Source: Longimonas sp040409695
Lineage (GTDB): Bacteria > Bacteroidota > Rhodothermia > Rhodothermales > Salinibacteraceae
Length of the DNA: 36,040 nt
Direction: 5' to 3'
NCBI RefSeq assembly: GCF_040409695.1
Contig: NZ_JARWGJ010000094.1
Coordinates: forward strand, 1 to 36,040
Shown: one piece after another, positions 1 through 8,896 of the stretch
How the letters are laid out: each line of letters opens with the position of its first letter
How positions within the stretch are numbered: the stretch's first letter is position 1
Program-made: the position numbers and the translations under genes
The notes under the pieces: generated by a model
Databases searched by the model: none
What the model was told of the DNA's origin: nothing
What the model saw: the letters and a program-made list of their open reading frames with translations, nothing else

Positions 1-2
1 CC

Positions 3-1061
3 GCTGCGCCCGAGCCCGCCGATGAGGACCTCCCAATGCCGGAGCCCGTCCCTGGCGTGAACACGTACGGACTCGACGCTACGCTCACAGACGCTGCTCT
101 GGAGCGTGCCGCCGAGCTTGAGCCGCTGCAGAGCCTCGTTATAGCACGGCACGGCGAAGTGATGGTTGCGGAAAACCTGGGCGGGCCCGGACTCGACACG
201 CCGGTGAACGTAAAATCTGTCTCCAAGAGCATCCTTTCGGCGCTTGTTGGGCGTGCGATTGAGGAAGGCTACCTCGACAGCACAGACCAACCCATCGGCC
301 CCTTCGTTGAGAACTACCTGACCGAAGACGACGACCCGCGCAAGCGCAATATTACGCTCGCCCACCTGCTTACCATGCAATCGGGACTGGAGCGCACTTC
401 GGGCAGCAACTACGGTAGCTGGGTGTCAAGCAGCAACTGGGTGCGCAATGCCATTCGGCGTCCCCTGCACGCAGCACCCGGTACAGCGCGGCGCTACAGC
501 ACCGGCAACTCGCACCTGCTCTCTGCCGTGCTCACGCAGGCGACCGGGCAGAGCACCTGGGCGTTTGCACAGGATTACCTCGCTGAGCCGCTCGGCATCC
601 GTCTGCCGCCGTGGCCCACCGATCCGCAGGGAATCTACTTCGGCGGTAACGATATGCTCATCTCTCCGCGCGATCTGCTTCGCTTCGGGGAGATGTACCG
701 GCAAGGCGGCATGTACAACGGTACGCGTGTACTCTCGAACGAATGGGTGCGCCAGTCGTGGATCCCGCGTTCAGAGTCGCGCTGGAGTGGAGCAGGCTAC
801 GGATACAGCTGGTTCAAGCGTCACGTAGGGGCCGGCTATCACGCCACCTACTACGGCTGGGGCTATGGCGGACAGTACCTTTTCATCGTGCCTGCCCTTG
901 AGCTCACCGTGGTTGCAACCTCCAATCCGTACCACGGCACCGGACGCAGCCATCGCACCGCTGTACAAGAGGTTATCCTAAACATGATCGTCCCCGCAGC
1001 AGAAAAAGGGCAGGCCCCGGTCAGGCCGGCCCATCTGACAACCCGCCCCGACAGCCCGTAA
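3..1061 (+). CDS. Beta-lactamase-family serine hydrolase (5' end outside window)
   Basis: The reading frame is open to the left edge, so the true start and probably a signal sequence lie outside; the first ATG inside is at 36. Counting from that ATG there are 341 residues. The class C beta-lactamase/DD-peptidase fold is indicated by an SVSK box (Ser61 nucleophile, Lys64), a YSTGN box (Tyr154 to Asn158) taking the place of the usual YxN, and a C-terminal GYGGQY segment near the position of the KTG-like strand. Members hydrolyse amide or ester bonds, mostly in the periplasm, on peptides, esters or cell-wall material; the substrate cannot be read from sequence. The Pro/Glu/Ala-rich stretch before the first ATG looks like a linker after an export signal. 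It is followed 193 bp later by prfC on the same strand and is probably transcribed separately. The fold is secure; the biochemical role is not. Confidence 0.85.
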   Translation, partial: AAPEPADEDLPMPEPVPGVNTYGLDATLTDAALERAAELEPLQSLVIARHGEVMVAENLGGPGLDTPVNVKSVSKSILSALVGRAIEEGYLDSTDQPIGPFVENYLTEDDDPRKRNITLAHLLTMQSGLERTSGSNYGSWVSSSNWVRNAIRRPLHAAPGTARRYSTGNSHLLSAVLTQATGQSTWAFAQDYLAEPLGIRLPPWPTDPQGIYFGGNDMLISPRDLLRFGEMYRQGGMYNGTRVLSNEWVRQSWIPRSESRWSGAGYGYSWFKRHVGAGYHATYYGWGYGGQYLFIVPALELTVVATSNPYHGTGRSHRTAVQEVILNMIVPAAEKGQAPVRPAHLTTRPDSP

Positions 1062-1254
1062 CGCGTGAACGCGTGCATTCCTGCTTTCGCCGTCTATGTT
1101 GGCCGTTAAGCGGGTTCGCTTCTTCCTCCAGCAGAAAACTTTTGGGGACGTAAACGCGTTACCGGTGACTGCAATTATGCGCAGTTATGCCCAAAAGCAT
1201 AAATTGCAAGCACAAATTGCACTGGTAGTTTCCTTTCCCAACAGCGTCACCACC

Positions 1255-2874
1255 GTGAGTTCTGCTACATCGAGCCGCAAGCATCGCGAGGAGGTCGACC
1301 GCCGCCGCACCTTTGCCATCATTAGCCACCCCGATGCCGGGAAGACTACGCTCACCGAAAAGCTGTTGCTGAAAGGCGGCGCGATTCACGAGGCAGGCGA
1401 GATTAAAGCGCGCAAAGCCAACCGTCATGCCCGCAGCGACTGGATGTCGATGGAGAAGGAGCGCGGCATCTCCGTCACATCGTCGGTCATGCAGTTTCAG
1501 CACCGCGGCTTTGCGCTGAACCTGCTCGACACGCCGGGCCACCGTGACTTCTCCGAAGACACCTACCGTGTGCTTACGGCTGTCGACAGCGTGATCATGG
1601 TGCTCGACGTAGCCAGCGGGGTCGAAGAGCAGACCCGCAAACTCATGGAGGTCTGCCGCCTGCGCGACATTCCGATCATCACGTTCGTGAATAAGCTTGA
1701 TCGCTTTGGGCTCCCGCCGCTGGAGATCCTGTCTGATATCGAAGACACCCTGGCGCTGGAGACCGTGCCGCTGTCGTGGCCTATCGGAATGGGCGATCGC
1801 TTCCGCGGCACGTACAATCTGTACGAGGACGAGCTGCACCTCTTCTCGCATGCCGACATGCAGGGCGAGCACGAGCGCCTTGCCATCGACAGCCTCGACG
1901 ACGAGCGCCTCGACGACATCCTGGGCGAGCAGGCCGAGGAGCTACGCTTCGACATTGAGCTCGTCCGCGAAGCAGGCGACAGCCTGAACTTGCAGCGCTA
2001 CCGCGAGGGCATCCAGACGCCCGTGTTCTTCGGCAGTGCGCTCAGTAACTTTGGCGTGGGCGATATGCTCGACACGTTTGTAGATATTGCTCCGCCGCCC
2101 CAGCCGCGCCCCACAACCACGCGCAACGTAGACCCTAACGAGGACGATTTCTCGGGCGTGGTGTTCAAGATTCAGGCAAACATGGACCCACGCCACCACG
2201 ACCGGATGGCGTTTGTGCGCGTCTGCTCCGGTCAGTTTGAGCGCGGCATGACTGTGACGCACTCGCAGAGCGGCGACACCATGCGCCTCAACAATGCAAC
2301 CGCATTTATGGCACAAGACCGCGAAGGCGTAGAGCGCGCCTGGCCGGGCGACATCATCGGCATCATGAACCATGGTACACTCAAGATTGGCGACTCGCTC
2401 TGTGAGGGCGATCCGGTTCAGTTTACCGGCGTGCCGAGCTTTGCACCGGAGCACTTTCGCAAGGTGCACCTCGAAGACCCGTTCCGCGCCAAGCATCTGG
2501 GCAAGGGGCTCACGCAGCTAAGTGAAGAGGGCGCCATTCAGGTGTTTCGTCCGCTACGCGGCAACGACTACATTCTGGGCGCGGTGGGCGAGCTGCAGTT
2601 CGATGTGGTCATGGCTCGCCTTGAAGACGAGTACAATGTGGATGCGCGACTTTCGGGCGTTAACTACACCTGCTGCCGCTGGGTCGAAGGCGATCCGGCG
2701 CTCATCGAAGCCTACGAATCCGACGAGATCAACAACCTGTTCCGGGATGCCGGCGGCACGTTGGCCTACCTGGGGATGAGCACGTGGCGGCTGGAGCGCA
2801 TGATGGAGAACTGGCCCGAGCTCATCTTTAAGAAGACAAAAGAGCACGTCGAAACGGAGCTGGCTACCTCGTAG
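1255..2874 (+). CDS. prfC: Peptide chain release factor 3 (RF3), translational GTPase
   Basis: RF3 is a cytoplasmic GTPase that recycles RF1/RF2 from the ribosome after termination. Visible G motifs are SHPDAGKT (P-loop, residues 24-31), DTPGH (G3) and NKLD (G4), followed by the RF3-specific runs VVFKIQANMDP, GDIIGIMNHG, FAPEHFRKV and LSEEGAIQVF. The frame is open from 1096, but I chose the GTG at 1255: it gives 539 residues, close to the usual ~530, and puts the conserved RRRTFAIISHPDAGKT about 20 residues from the start as in E. coli. An ATG at 1177 is the alternative; no convincing Shine-Dalgarno sequence precedes either. The gene is monocistronic, and the next gene (usp) converges on it across a dispersed repeat. 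Confidence 0.95.
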   Translation: MSSATSSRKHREEVDRRRTFAIISHPDAGKTTLTEKLLLKGGAIHEAGEIKARKANRHARSDWMSMEKERGISVTSSVMQFQHRGFALNLLDTPGHRDFSEDTYRVLTAVDSVIMVLDVASGVEEQTRKLMEVCRLRDIPIITFVNKLDRFGLPPLEILSDIEDTLALETVPLSWPIGMGDRFRGTYNLYEDELHLFSHADMQGEHERLAIDSLDDERLDDILGEQAEELRFDIELVREAGDSLNLQRYREGIQTPVFFGSALSNFGVGDMLDTFVDIAPPPQPRPTTTRNVDPNEDDFSGVVFKIQANMDPRHHDRMAFVRVCSGQFERGMTVTHSQSGDTMRLNNATAFMAQDREGVERAWPGDIIGIMNHGTLKIGDSLCEGDPVQFTGVPSFAPEHFRKVHLEDPFRAKHLGKGLTQLSEEGAIQVFRPLRGNDYILGAVGELQFDVVMARLEDEYNVDARLSGVNYTCCRWVEGDPALIEAYESDEINNLFRDAGGTLAYLGMSTWRLERMMENWPELIFKKTKEHVETELATS

Positions 2875-3257
2875 CTCTGCGGTCCGGGCGCCGCGTCGTT
2901 ATCACTGCTTGCAATGATGCTCGCAATGACAAGACGAGGGCATTACGCGGGTTGTTATCGCCCGGCAAGAGCTCCAGCGACTGACGGGACGATCTCTGCG
3001 CTCCCCTACAGCAGCCCCACCCCGAACAAGACCGCATGAGATGCCTGGTGATAGGTAGACCCTAAGCGATATGTTTATCGGATACGGTAGCTTCGTCTTG
3101 TTCGCCCCCTTCTCCCTATAGGGTTCTCCCACAAGACAGATGCAGGAGAGATGTTGACAGGCAAAGGATAGACAAGGATAGTTATGCGGGCTCCGGTAAT
3201 ATCGGCCCTGTGATAATCACTACCCATTGACCCGCTACCAGAGACCAAAACGGGGTC
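2875..3257. other. Intergenic region between convergent genes, mostly a dispersed repeat
   Basis: This 383-bp gap lies between the 3' ends of prfC and usp. Bases 3047-3239 are copy A of the dispersed element described separately. A short run at about 2908-2930 resembles the reverse of the common GTCATTGCGAGCA-type intergenic repeat, but only weakly. A short open frame on the minus strand (2902-3132) falls mostly within the repeat and does not look coding. Confidence 0.6.
3047..3239. repeat. Dispersed MITE-like element, copy A
   Basis: This stretch aligns along its length with 27455-27635. Shared blocks in order are GGTAGACsCTAAGyGATA at the left end, CTTGTT, a CTCCCTA..GGGTTTCTCCC centre, GGAGATGT, and ATCACTwmCATTGAmCCGCTACC at the right end. 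The two ends are imperfect inverted repeats of each other. It is about 193 bp, has many substitutions relative to copy B, and its flanks agree in only 5 of 8 positions, so it looks like the older insertion. It sits between two convergent gene ends. Confidence 0.75.
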
Positions 3258-4178
3258 TTAGTCTGCGTGGGGAGGTACGGCGCGGAGCAGCATCACGTTG
3301 GCCTCGCTCTTGCGCATCAGGTTGAGGCTCTGCTTATTCGGTTCAAGCTGCTGCAGCAACCCCGTACCGGGCGCGGGCGGATGCACGACGATCAGGTCGT
3401 AGCTACTCGATTTGGCATCGTCGACCAGTTCGCTCACCGATCCCGAATCCTGATAGGCCACCTTGCTTTCCACCTCGTACGACTTCAGGATCTTCTTAAT
3501 CTTCTCCAGCCGGTCGCGCTTGTCAGGCAAGAGATCTTCGTCGACCATCCGTTTCATGCGCTGGCCGGTGGCGGCTTCAAGATAGCCTTCAAAGCGATGC
3601 GGGAGGTCGCTCCAAAGCACGTTTACTGTAACGACCACATCGCTTCCCTTAAAGAGGCGTCCGATGTAGTGGATCGTGTCGGTGTCGTACACGTCTTCGG
3701 AAGGGAGCACCACCAGCACGTTACGGCAGGAGGCATCGCTCTTCTTCGTGACCATAAGGTTGCCTTTGCCCTCCAACACCACCTCGTCGACGATAAGCCC
3801 GAGCATGCTTCGCGAGAAGCCGCCCTTGCCCGCGCCGCCCAGGCAGATCAGTTCATAGTCGGGGGCAATGTCAAGCAGATGCGAGGCCATATTGCCCTCT
3901 TCACGCTCCCACGCCACCTCGTCTACGGCGATGTCGAAGTCCCCCACCAGGTCGTGCAACTCGTCTTCGATGACCGAAGACGAGCGCTCGGAGCCGATGT
4001 TATCTTCTTTGTCTTGCGTGCCCTGCATGATTGACTTCTTCTCCCCTTCCAGCGCATCGGTGTGCTGCTTGAAGACGAGGATTGTGAGGGCGTGCGCTGT
4101 TTCACGGAATAGCTGGAGGGCAAAACGGGCCGACTTCTGGGCCCATTCGCTTCCATCTGAGCAGATCAGAATACGCAT
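3258..4178 (-). CDS. Tandem universal stress protein (two UspA domains)
   Basis: The 306-residue cytoplasmic protein carries two Usp folds. Domain 1 (about 1-165) begins MRILICSDGSEWAQKSARFAL, the typical beta1-loop-alpha1 with the Asp of the nucleotide site, and ends at a VDEVVLEGKGNLMVTKK strand-helix. Domain 2 (about 168-306) begins RNVLVVLPSEDVYDTDTI and ends NVMLLRAV. A GGAGKGG run near residue 115 resembles part of the ATP-binding G-2x-G-9x-G(S/T) motif. Usp proteins are induced by starvation, stress or energy limitation and often bind ATP or AMP. It is convergent with prfC, and the anion transporter upstream is on the same strand but 254 bp away, so a shared transcript is uncertain. 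The family call is firm; the specific stress is unknown. Confidence 0.88.
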   Translation of the reverse strand: MRILICSDGSEWAQKSARFALQLFRETAHALTILVFKQHTDALEGEKKSIMQGTQDKEDNIGSERSSSVIEDELHDLVGDFDIAVDEVAWEREEGNMASHLLDIAPDYELICLGGAGKGGFSRSMLGLIVDEVVLEGKGNLMVTKKSDASCRNVLVVLPSEDVYDTDTIHYIGRLFKGSDVVVTVNVLWSDLPHRFEGYLEAATGQRMKRMVDEDLLPDKRDRLEKIKKILKSYEVESKVAYQDSGSVSELVDDAKSSSYDLIVVHPPAPGTGLLQQLEPNKQSLNLMRKSEANVMLLRAVPPHAD

Positions 4179-4283
4179 TGGTTCAGCGTAGGATCAGGTA
4201 CGTAAACAAGTTAGTGATTTGCCTGGCTGGCAGTAAGCTATCAGCCAAACAGGTTCTAAAGGGGGAAGGAGGTACCGAACCGC

Positions 4284-4302
4284 ACGTCTCGTTGGGAGAC
4301 GT
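4284..4302. other. Hairpin in usp/transporter intergenic gap
   Basis: ACGTCTC (4284-4290) pairs with GAGACGT (4296-4302) around a five-base loop GTTGG. There is no T-run on either side, so it is not a classical intrinsic terminator, though it lies downstream of the transporter gene in that gene's reading direction. Role unknown. Confidence 0.45.
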
Positions 4303-4304
4303 AC

Positions 4305-4366
4305 GTGCATCGGTGTATCATTAATGCATCGGGATACTATTACATCAGTGCGTTAGTGCATCGGGA
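4305..4366. repeat. Three short direct repeats, rTGCATCGG
   Basis: GTGCATCGG occurs at 4305-4313, ATGCATCGGGA at 4324-4334 and GTGCATCGGGA at 4356-4366. They lie between the SLC13 gene's 3' end and usp's 5' end, 130-190 bp upstream of the usp start. They could be binding sites for a regulator or decayed tandem sequence; nothing in the window decides this. Confidence 0.5.
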
Positions 4367-4432
4367 GCATTACAACGGAGGGGGCACGCCGCAGCGGGTG
4401 CCAGGAAACGGTACGTTCATGGGAGGTAGGCG

Positions 4433-5878
4433 CTACGTTAGCAGCGGCCAGTAGAACAGCAGCATCATCAGGAAGACGGCGAAAGCGGAAAGCATCGCCC
4501 ATAGACCGGCTTTGATGAAGTCGCTGGCCGAGAGGTAGCCCGACGCGTAAATGATCGCGTTGCCGGGGGTTGACACGATCAGCATGAACCCGAACGAAGA
4601 GGCCAGGGCCGTCGTGAGCCCCACTACGATAGATGGAATCGCGGCCTGTGCGCCAATCTCCAGCACAATGGGCCCCATAACGCTCGACGTGGCGCCCGCA
4701 CTCATGGCCGACGTCATGCCGGTTATGAGAAACGAAATGACCATCACAAGCAGATTGCCCTCGCCCAGCCCGAGGTCGCGCACCGTGTCGAGAAACGAGT
4801 TCGCAATCCACGTGGCGGCACCGGTTTCGGCGGTGTAGCCCCCGAGCGAGATGGCGCCGATGTAGATCATGAGCACGCCCCAGTCTACGTCGCTCTGGTA
4901 GTTGCGCCACTCAACGACCCCAAGCACGAGCAGCACAGCCGCCGCGCCTACAGCGATGATGCCAATGCCAAACTGCCCCCCTATCGTAAGCCACAGCACG
5001 ATGGTAATGGCAAATACCACCAGAATCACCGCCTGATCCAGTCCAAAAGGACGTTCTTGCACTTCGGTCCGTAGCGACTCGACGGCGGTGCGCAGGTCTT
5101 CTACTTCCGGCGGAAAGATGACTGGCAGCAGCACCGTAAGTACACCGACCATAATAATGGTGAACGGCATCATGTAAAGCGTCCACTCCGCAAAGCCGAT
5201 GTCGAGGTCGGCCAACTGCTGCATGTAGTCGATCATGATCACGTTACGGGCGCCCCCGGCTGGGGTGTACGGACTGCCAACGATGGCGCCGAATCCGACA
5301 GCGAAAATGAGCAGCTTGGTGAGGTTTGTTACCGGCCCGTCGTGCGAGTCGCGCACAATGCTGATCATGCCCAGCACGGGGGCTAGCATCAGCGCAGCGG
5401 CGGCATCCGACATGAACCCAGCCAGCAGGGCGCTCACGGCGACGATGCCGAAGACCACGGCGTAGACGCTCGTGCCCACACTCGTAAGAATGTACAGCGC
5501 AATGATCTTGTCAAGCCCCCGACTCGACAGCGCAGCGACCAGCATGAGCGTGCCCATCAGAAACAGCAACGCGTTGCTCATCATCCACCCGGTTACAAGA
5601 TCGGTAGACATGCCGCCAATCATGACCTGGTAGACCGGAATGAGCAGTCCGATGGCGGGCAGCGGAATGGCTTCGGTGGCAAACATGATACAAACCGCGG
5701 CCAGCAAGGCAACGGCCCGCTGCCCCTGTATGCCAAGCGCTTCGGGCGTGGGCATAAGCATGAGCCCGCTCCACACAGCAATCGAAATAACAAACCACAG
5801 TAGCCTACGCGACGCCTCTTTATCCTCCGATAAAACCTTGAACAGGCGGGTTGCCCGCTCTTTGATGACTTGCGCCAT
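4433..5878 (-). CDS. SLC13/DASS-family sodium:anion (dicarboxylate-type) symporter
   Basis: A 481-residue inner-membrane protein with about 11-12 hydrophobic segments after a charged cytoplasmic N-terminus. DASS hallmarks are FATEAIPLPAIGLLIPVYQ (about residues 66-84), the first substrate/sodium loop GSPYTPAGGARNVIMIDYM in the middle and the second, MLIVSTPGNAIIYASGYL, near the C-terminus; the two loops lie in the inverted repeats that form the transport site. Relatives move succinate, malate, citrate or sulfate with sodium. The loop here is GSPYTPAGGARN rather than the more usual SNT form, so substrate cannot be assigned. A hydrophilic stretch near 265-290 (PEVEDLRTAVESLRTEVQ) is a cytoplasmic linker between the halves. 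It is divergent from the amidase gene across 383 bp. Confidence 0.88.
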   Translation of the reverse strand: MAQVIKERATRLFKVLSEDKEASRRLLWFVISIAVWSGLMLMPTPEALGIQGQRAVALLAAVCIMFATEAIPLPAIGLLIPVYQVMIGGMSTDLVTGWMMSNALLFLMGTLMLVAALSSRGLDKIIALYILTSVGTSVYAVVFGIVAVSALLAGFMSDAAAALMLAPVLGMISIVRDSHDGPVTNLTKLLIFAVGFGAIVGSPYTPAGGARNVIMIDYMQQLADLDIGFAEWTLYMMPFTIIMVGVLTVLLPVIFPPEVEDLRTAVESLRTEVQERPFGLDQAVILVVFAITIVLWLTIGGQFGIGIIAVGAAAVLLVLGVVEWRNYQSDVDWGVLMIYIGAISLGGYTAETGAATWIANSFLDTVRDLGLGEGNLLVMVISFLITGMTSAMSAGATSSVMGPIVLEIGAQAAIPSIVVGLTTALASSFGFMLIVSTPGNAIIYASGYLSASDFIKAGLWAMLSAFAVFLMMLLFYWPLLT

Positions 5879-6261
5879 AATGCCGTAAACGAAGTAATGC
5901 TATGTGTAAAAAAAGAGAATGGACGAACAGACGAAGATCCGCAGGGAAAGACCGCTGCTTCCTTCGATCAGCCCGTACGCACCCCCCTGTATTGCCCCCT
6001 GTATTTTGCCTTGTACATTGCCCCTTGTACCGCGCTGGCCGCTCCACCTACAAGTGGGCCGCCTATACCGGGCATACGGGGCTGTGGAGATACGAGCGTA
6101 TGTTGCAGGGCGGCAGCCTTCGTATCCTAACGTTTTATTTCGTAATGTGTAGAGCCTACAATAGCGCCCACCCCGGGACAAAGTCAACGGTTTCACGTGA
6201 CGCACAACCTTATCACGTATCTGCAGGCTTCACAAATATTTTCACAGTCCACCAGCTGCCC
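5879..6261. other. Divergent intergenic region, transporter versus amidase
   Basis: This 383-bp gap must hold the promoters of both divergent genes. I could not pick a convincing consensus promoter for either. It contains a degenerate 12-14 bp tandem repeat at 5983-6032. The amidase reading frame stays open back to about 5902, but that stretch overlaps the repeat, has no family resemblance, and the Tat-type start at 6262 is far better. Confidence 0.5.
5983..6032. repeat. Degenerate tandem repeat, unit about CCCCYTGTAYWTTG
   Basis: Four units follow one another: 5983-5994 CCCCCTGTATTG, 5995-6008 CCCCCTGTATTTTG, 6009-6020 CCTTGTACATTG and 6021-6032 CCCCTTGTACCG. Each carries a TGTA core spaced 12-14 bp apart. 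It lies in the divergent control region of the transporter and amidase, so it could be an operator array or slipped-strand sequence. Confidence 0.6.
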
Positions 6262-7980
6262 ATGGATCGCCGCCAGTTTCTTGAATCGTGCTCTGCTCTT
6301 GGCCTCACCGGACTTATGCCCGGCGTGCTCTACACACAGGTTGCTACGCGCCGTCGGGATGACGACGATATGGAGGTTACCGCTGAAGACATTGAGGCTG
6401 CCGAGCGCCTCATGGGCCTCTCCTTCACCGACGACGACCGCGAGATGTTGGTCGACGAGCTTAACGAGCAGCTGCAGCAGTACCAGGCGATGCGTGAGCA
6501 CACCCTGCCCAACGGATCTCACCCGGCTGAGGTGTTCACGCCACAGCTGAGCGGCGCCGCAGTCCCCGAGGGCGACGCCGCCCCAGCCTGGCAGTGGCCG
6601 GACGCACCCGTCCCCGACACCGATGAGGATCTGGCTTTTGCCTCGGTGGCTCAGCTCTCGGTGTGGCTGCGCAACCGCGACGTCCGCTCCATGCAGCTCA
6701 CCGAACTTTACCTCGACCGCCTCCGCCGGCTGAACGAGACGCTCAACTGCGTCATCACGTTCACCGAAGAGCGCGCCCTCGACGCGGCCGCCCGCGCCGA
6801 TGCCGAACTTGACGCCGGCGAATGGCGTGGTCCGCTCCACGGCATTCCCTACGGCGCCAAAGACCTCTTTGCCGTGGAAGGCTACCCCACTACCTGGGGC
6901 GCAACCCCGTACCAGAACCAGACGATCGACGACACCGCTGCCGTCATTGAACGGCTCGATGAAGCCGGCGCCGTGCTTCTGGCCAAGCTCTCGCTGGGCG
7001 CATTGGCCTGGGGCGACGTGTGGTTCGATGCGACGACCATGTCACCCTGGAATCCGAACCAGGGCAGCAGCGGCTCATCAGCCGGATCGGGCGCGGCGGT
7101 GGCTGCGGGCGCGGTCCCGTTTGCGCTCGGCACGGAGACCCTCGGCTCCATCGTATCACCTTCTACCCGCAACGGCGTGACCGGACATCGGCCCTCGTTT
7201 GGTACCGTTAGCCGCTACGGCGCTATGGTGCTATCATGGTCGATGGACAAAGCCGGTCCTATGGCGCGCTCGGCATACGACTGCGCCCTTGTCTATGACG
7301 TCTTGCGCGGTTCGGATGCACGCGACCCTGGCATGGTAGATGCTCCGTTTCCGTTCGATGCCGAGCAGCCGCTTGCCGACCTGCGTATTGGTGTCTATGA
7401 AGATGCGTTCGAAGGCGACTACCAGAATGCCGAGGCCGACCAGGCCGTGCTCGACGCGCTCCGTGCGCAGGGCGCAGAGCTGCACCCCATCAGCCTTCCC
7501 ACAGATTATCCGCTGGGCGCGCTGCTAAATACACTTGGCGTTGAAGCCGCCAGCAACTTCGACGCGCTTACCCGAAGCGGCGAGGACGCAACCATGGTTC
7601 GCCAGACGACCGACGCCTGGCCCCATGTCTTTCGCGCTGCTCGCTTCACGCCAGCGGTAGAGCACATCCAAGCCTCGCGCCTGCGCCGCGAGTTGATGGT
7701 TGCCACCCGTGAAGCGCTTGAAACCGTTGACGTGTTCATTAGCCCTTCGTTTCGTGGGGGTACCCTGCAGATCACCAACCTGACCGGGCATCCGTGCGTC
7801 TGCCTGCCCAACGCGTTTCATCCGGTGGAAGACGACGAGGGACGCGCGCATCCTGACCACCGCAGCCCGGCCAGCATCACCGTGCTCGGACGCCTCTACC
7901 ACGACGCCGAGACGCTGCGCGTGGCACATGCTATCCAGCAAGCAACCGACTGGCATACGCAGCGCCCGCCTGTGCGATAG
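6262..7980 (+). CDS. Amidase-signature hydrolase with Tat-like signal
   Basis: The 572-residue product starts MDRRQFLESCSALGLTG, a twin-arginine export signal (RRxFL plus a short hydrophobic run), so it is probably secreted or periplasmic. The amidase-signature core spans about 130-570. The Ser-cisSer-Lys triad is placed by alignment to the family: Lys200 in IPYGAKDLF, cis-Ser272 in GSSAGSGAAVAAG, nucleophile Ser296 in GTETLGSI. The family includes GatA, FAAH and aryl or peptide amidases; absence of gatB/gatC neighbours and the export signal argue against GatA. The segment before the core (about 40-125) is acidic and has no recognised domain. ATG 6262 was preferred over upstream in-frame starts because of the RR motif. 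Substrate unknown. Confidence 0.88.
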   Translation: MDRRQFLESCSALGLTGLMPGVLYTQVATRRRDDDDMEVTAEDIEAAERLMGLSFTDDDREMLVDELNEQLQQYQAMREHTLPNGSHPAEVFTPQLSGAAVPEGDAAPAWQWPDAPVPDTDEDLAFASVAQLSVWLRNRDVRSMQLTELYLDRLRRLNETLNCVITFTEERALDAAARADAELDAGEWRGPLHGIPYGAKDLFAVEGYPTTWGATPYQNQTIDDTAAVIERLDEAGAVLLAKLSLGALAWGDVWFDATTMSPWNPNQGSSGSSAGSGAAVAAGAVPFALGTETLGSIVSPSTRNGVTGHRPSFGTVSRYGAMVLSWSMDKAGPMARSAYDCALVYDVLRGSDARDPGMVDAPFPFDAEQPLADLRIGVYEDAFEGDYQNAEADQAVLDALRAQGAELHPISLPTDYPLGALLNTLGVEAASNFDALTRSGEDATMVRQTTDAWPHVFRAARFTPAVEHIQASRLRRELMVATREALETVDVFISPSFRGGTLQITNLTGHPCVCLPNAFHPVEDDEGRAHPDHRSPASITVLGRLYHDAETLRVAHAIQQATDWHTQRPPVR

Positions 7981-8268
7981 CACCTGTTGCACAAAAGGGT
8001 AAGTGAAGTCACGTGTCAATGTTGGAGTTCAGGGGGAAGTGACAGCCTGCCCGATGATAATAACAAAACACCCGTCATTCTGATTAGCGGATCGGGCGTA
8101 CCAAGAACGGATCAACGTGTCCGCCTACCCACCCATCGTTGCGCACATAGAAATAGAGTAGAACCAAGAAGATTTGCACGCTTTCCGGAAAGCCGCGACC
8201 TGAACGACGGTGGCGGTTCTTCGGCATGAAGCGTGTGCTCGGTAAACTTTTCTACCAATCTATTTCAT

Positions 8269-8862
8269 ATGATGCGTATACCCTGTAGAATCCTGTCTGC
8301 TTTTCCTCTTTTCGCTCTCCTTCTTGCATTCACCGCGTGTAACAGCGTCGACGACAATGGCGCAGACAACGGAAACGGCTTCGTCCTTGACGTTGGAAGC
8401 TTTGAGGCCACTGTTGATGACAGCGGAGAAACCCTTGACCTTTCGGGAGGCGCAGCGTTTGGGCTCAAGCCCTCTCCCAGTGGCGGCGAGGAATTTGTTC
8501 TGTATATGTTAGACGGCGAACGCCCGCCCGAGGAGGAGCGCTCGGAAACCAACCGATCGTGGACGACCATCGACATTGAGGGCCGGGAGGGCGTCGTTCC
8601 TGAAGAAGGCGATTACGACTTCGAGGAAGGAGGCACCGTTCCGTATTATCAGAACTCCATGAACAGCTATGAGCTCGGCCGATTCATCGGCGGCGGGCCC
8701 GGCACGTTCACGATCACAAACGCCAATGAGGATGTGCTCGAAGGCACATTTAGTTTTGAAGACCCTCACGGCGGGGAAACGCGCGTAGAAAACGGATCGT
8801 TCACCGCAGAGCGTGTCGATGATATCGAAACGGTACGCTGCCGGCCCGACTGCGACGAGTAG
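8269..8862 (+). CDS. Hypothetical secreted lipoprotein
   Basis: About 197 residues starting MMRIPCRILSAFPLFALLLAF with lipobox FTAC (Cys24), then an acidic Asn/Asp/Gly linker, so a lipid-anchored exported protein. The mature part is rich in Gly, Glu and Asp and looks like an all-beta sandwich. A TFTITNANEDVLEGTFSFE segment resembles the C-terminal strands of small DUF6252-like lipoproteins I recall from Bacteroidota. Two cysteines (VRCRPDCDE) close the protein and could form a disulfide. A GTG at 8233 would extend it, but the signal sequence fits 8269/8272. No function is assigned. The gene is followed by a tandem repeat and a strong terminator, so it ends its transcript. Confidence 0.75.
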   Translation: MMRIPCRILSAFPLFALLLAFTACNSVDDNGADNGNGFVLDVGSFEATVDDSGETLDLSGGAAFGLKPSPSGGEEFVLYMLDGERPPEEERSETNRSWTTIDIEGREGVVPEEGDYDFEEGGTVPYYQNSMNSYELGRFIGGGPGTFTITNANEDVLEGTFSFEDPHGGETRVENGSFTAERVDDIETVRCRPDCDE

Positions 8863-8896
8863 CCCCCCATCTGGCTACAGTTGCAGCATTGTTTCT

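Noticed and set aside
2902..3132. 76-codon minus-strand open frame after prfC
   Set aside because: It lies mostly inside the dispersed element and has no protein-like features.
7981..8268. Possible further repeat copy (GGGTAAGTGA, GTCAATGTTGGAG) after the amidase
   Set aside because: It shares only fragments of the element's end in the wrong order, so it is probably chance similarity; no gene or promoter was seen either.
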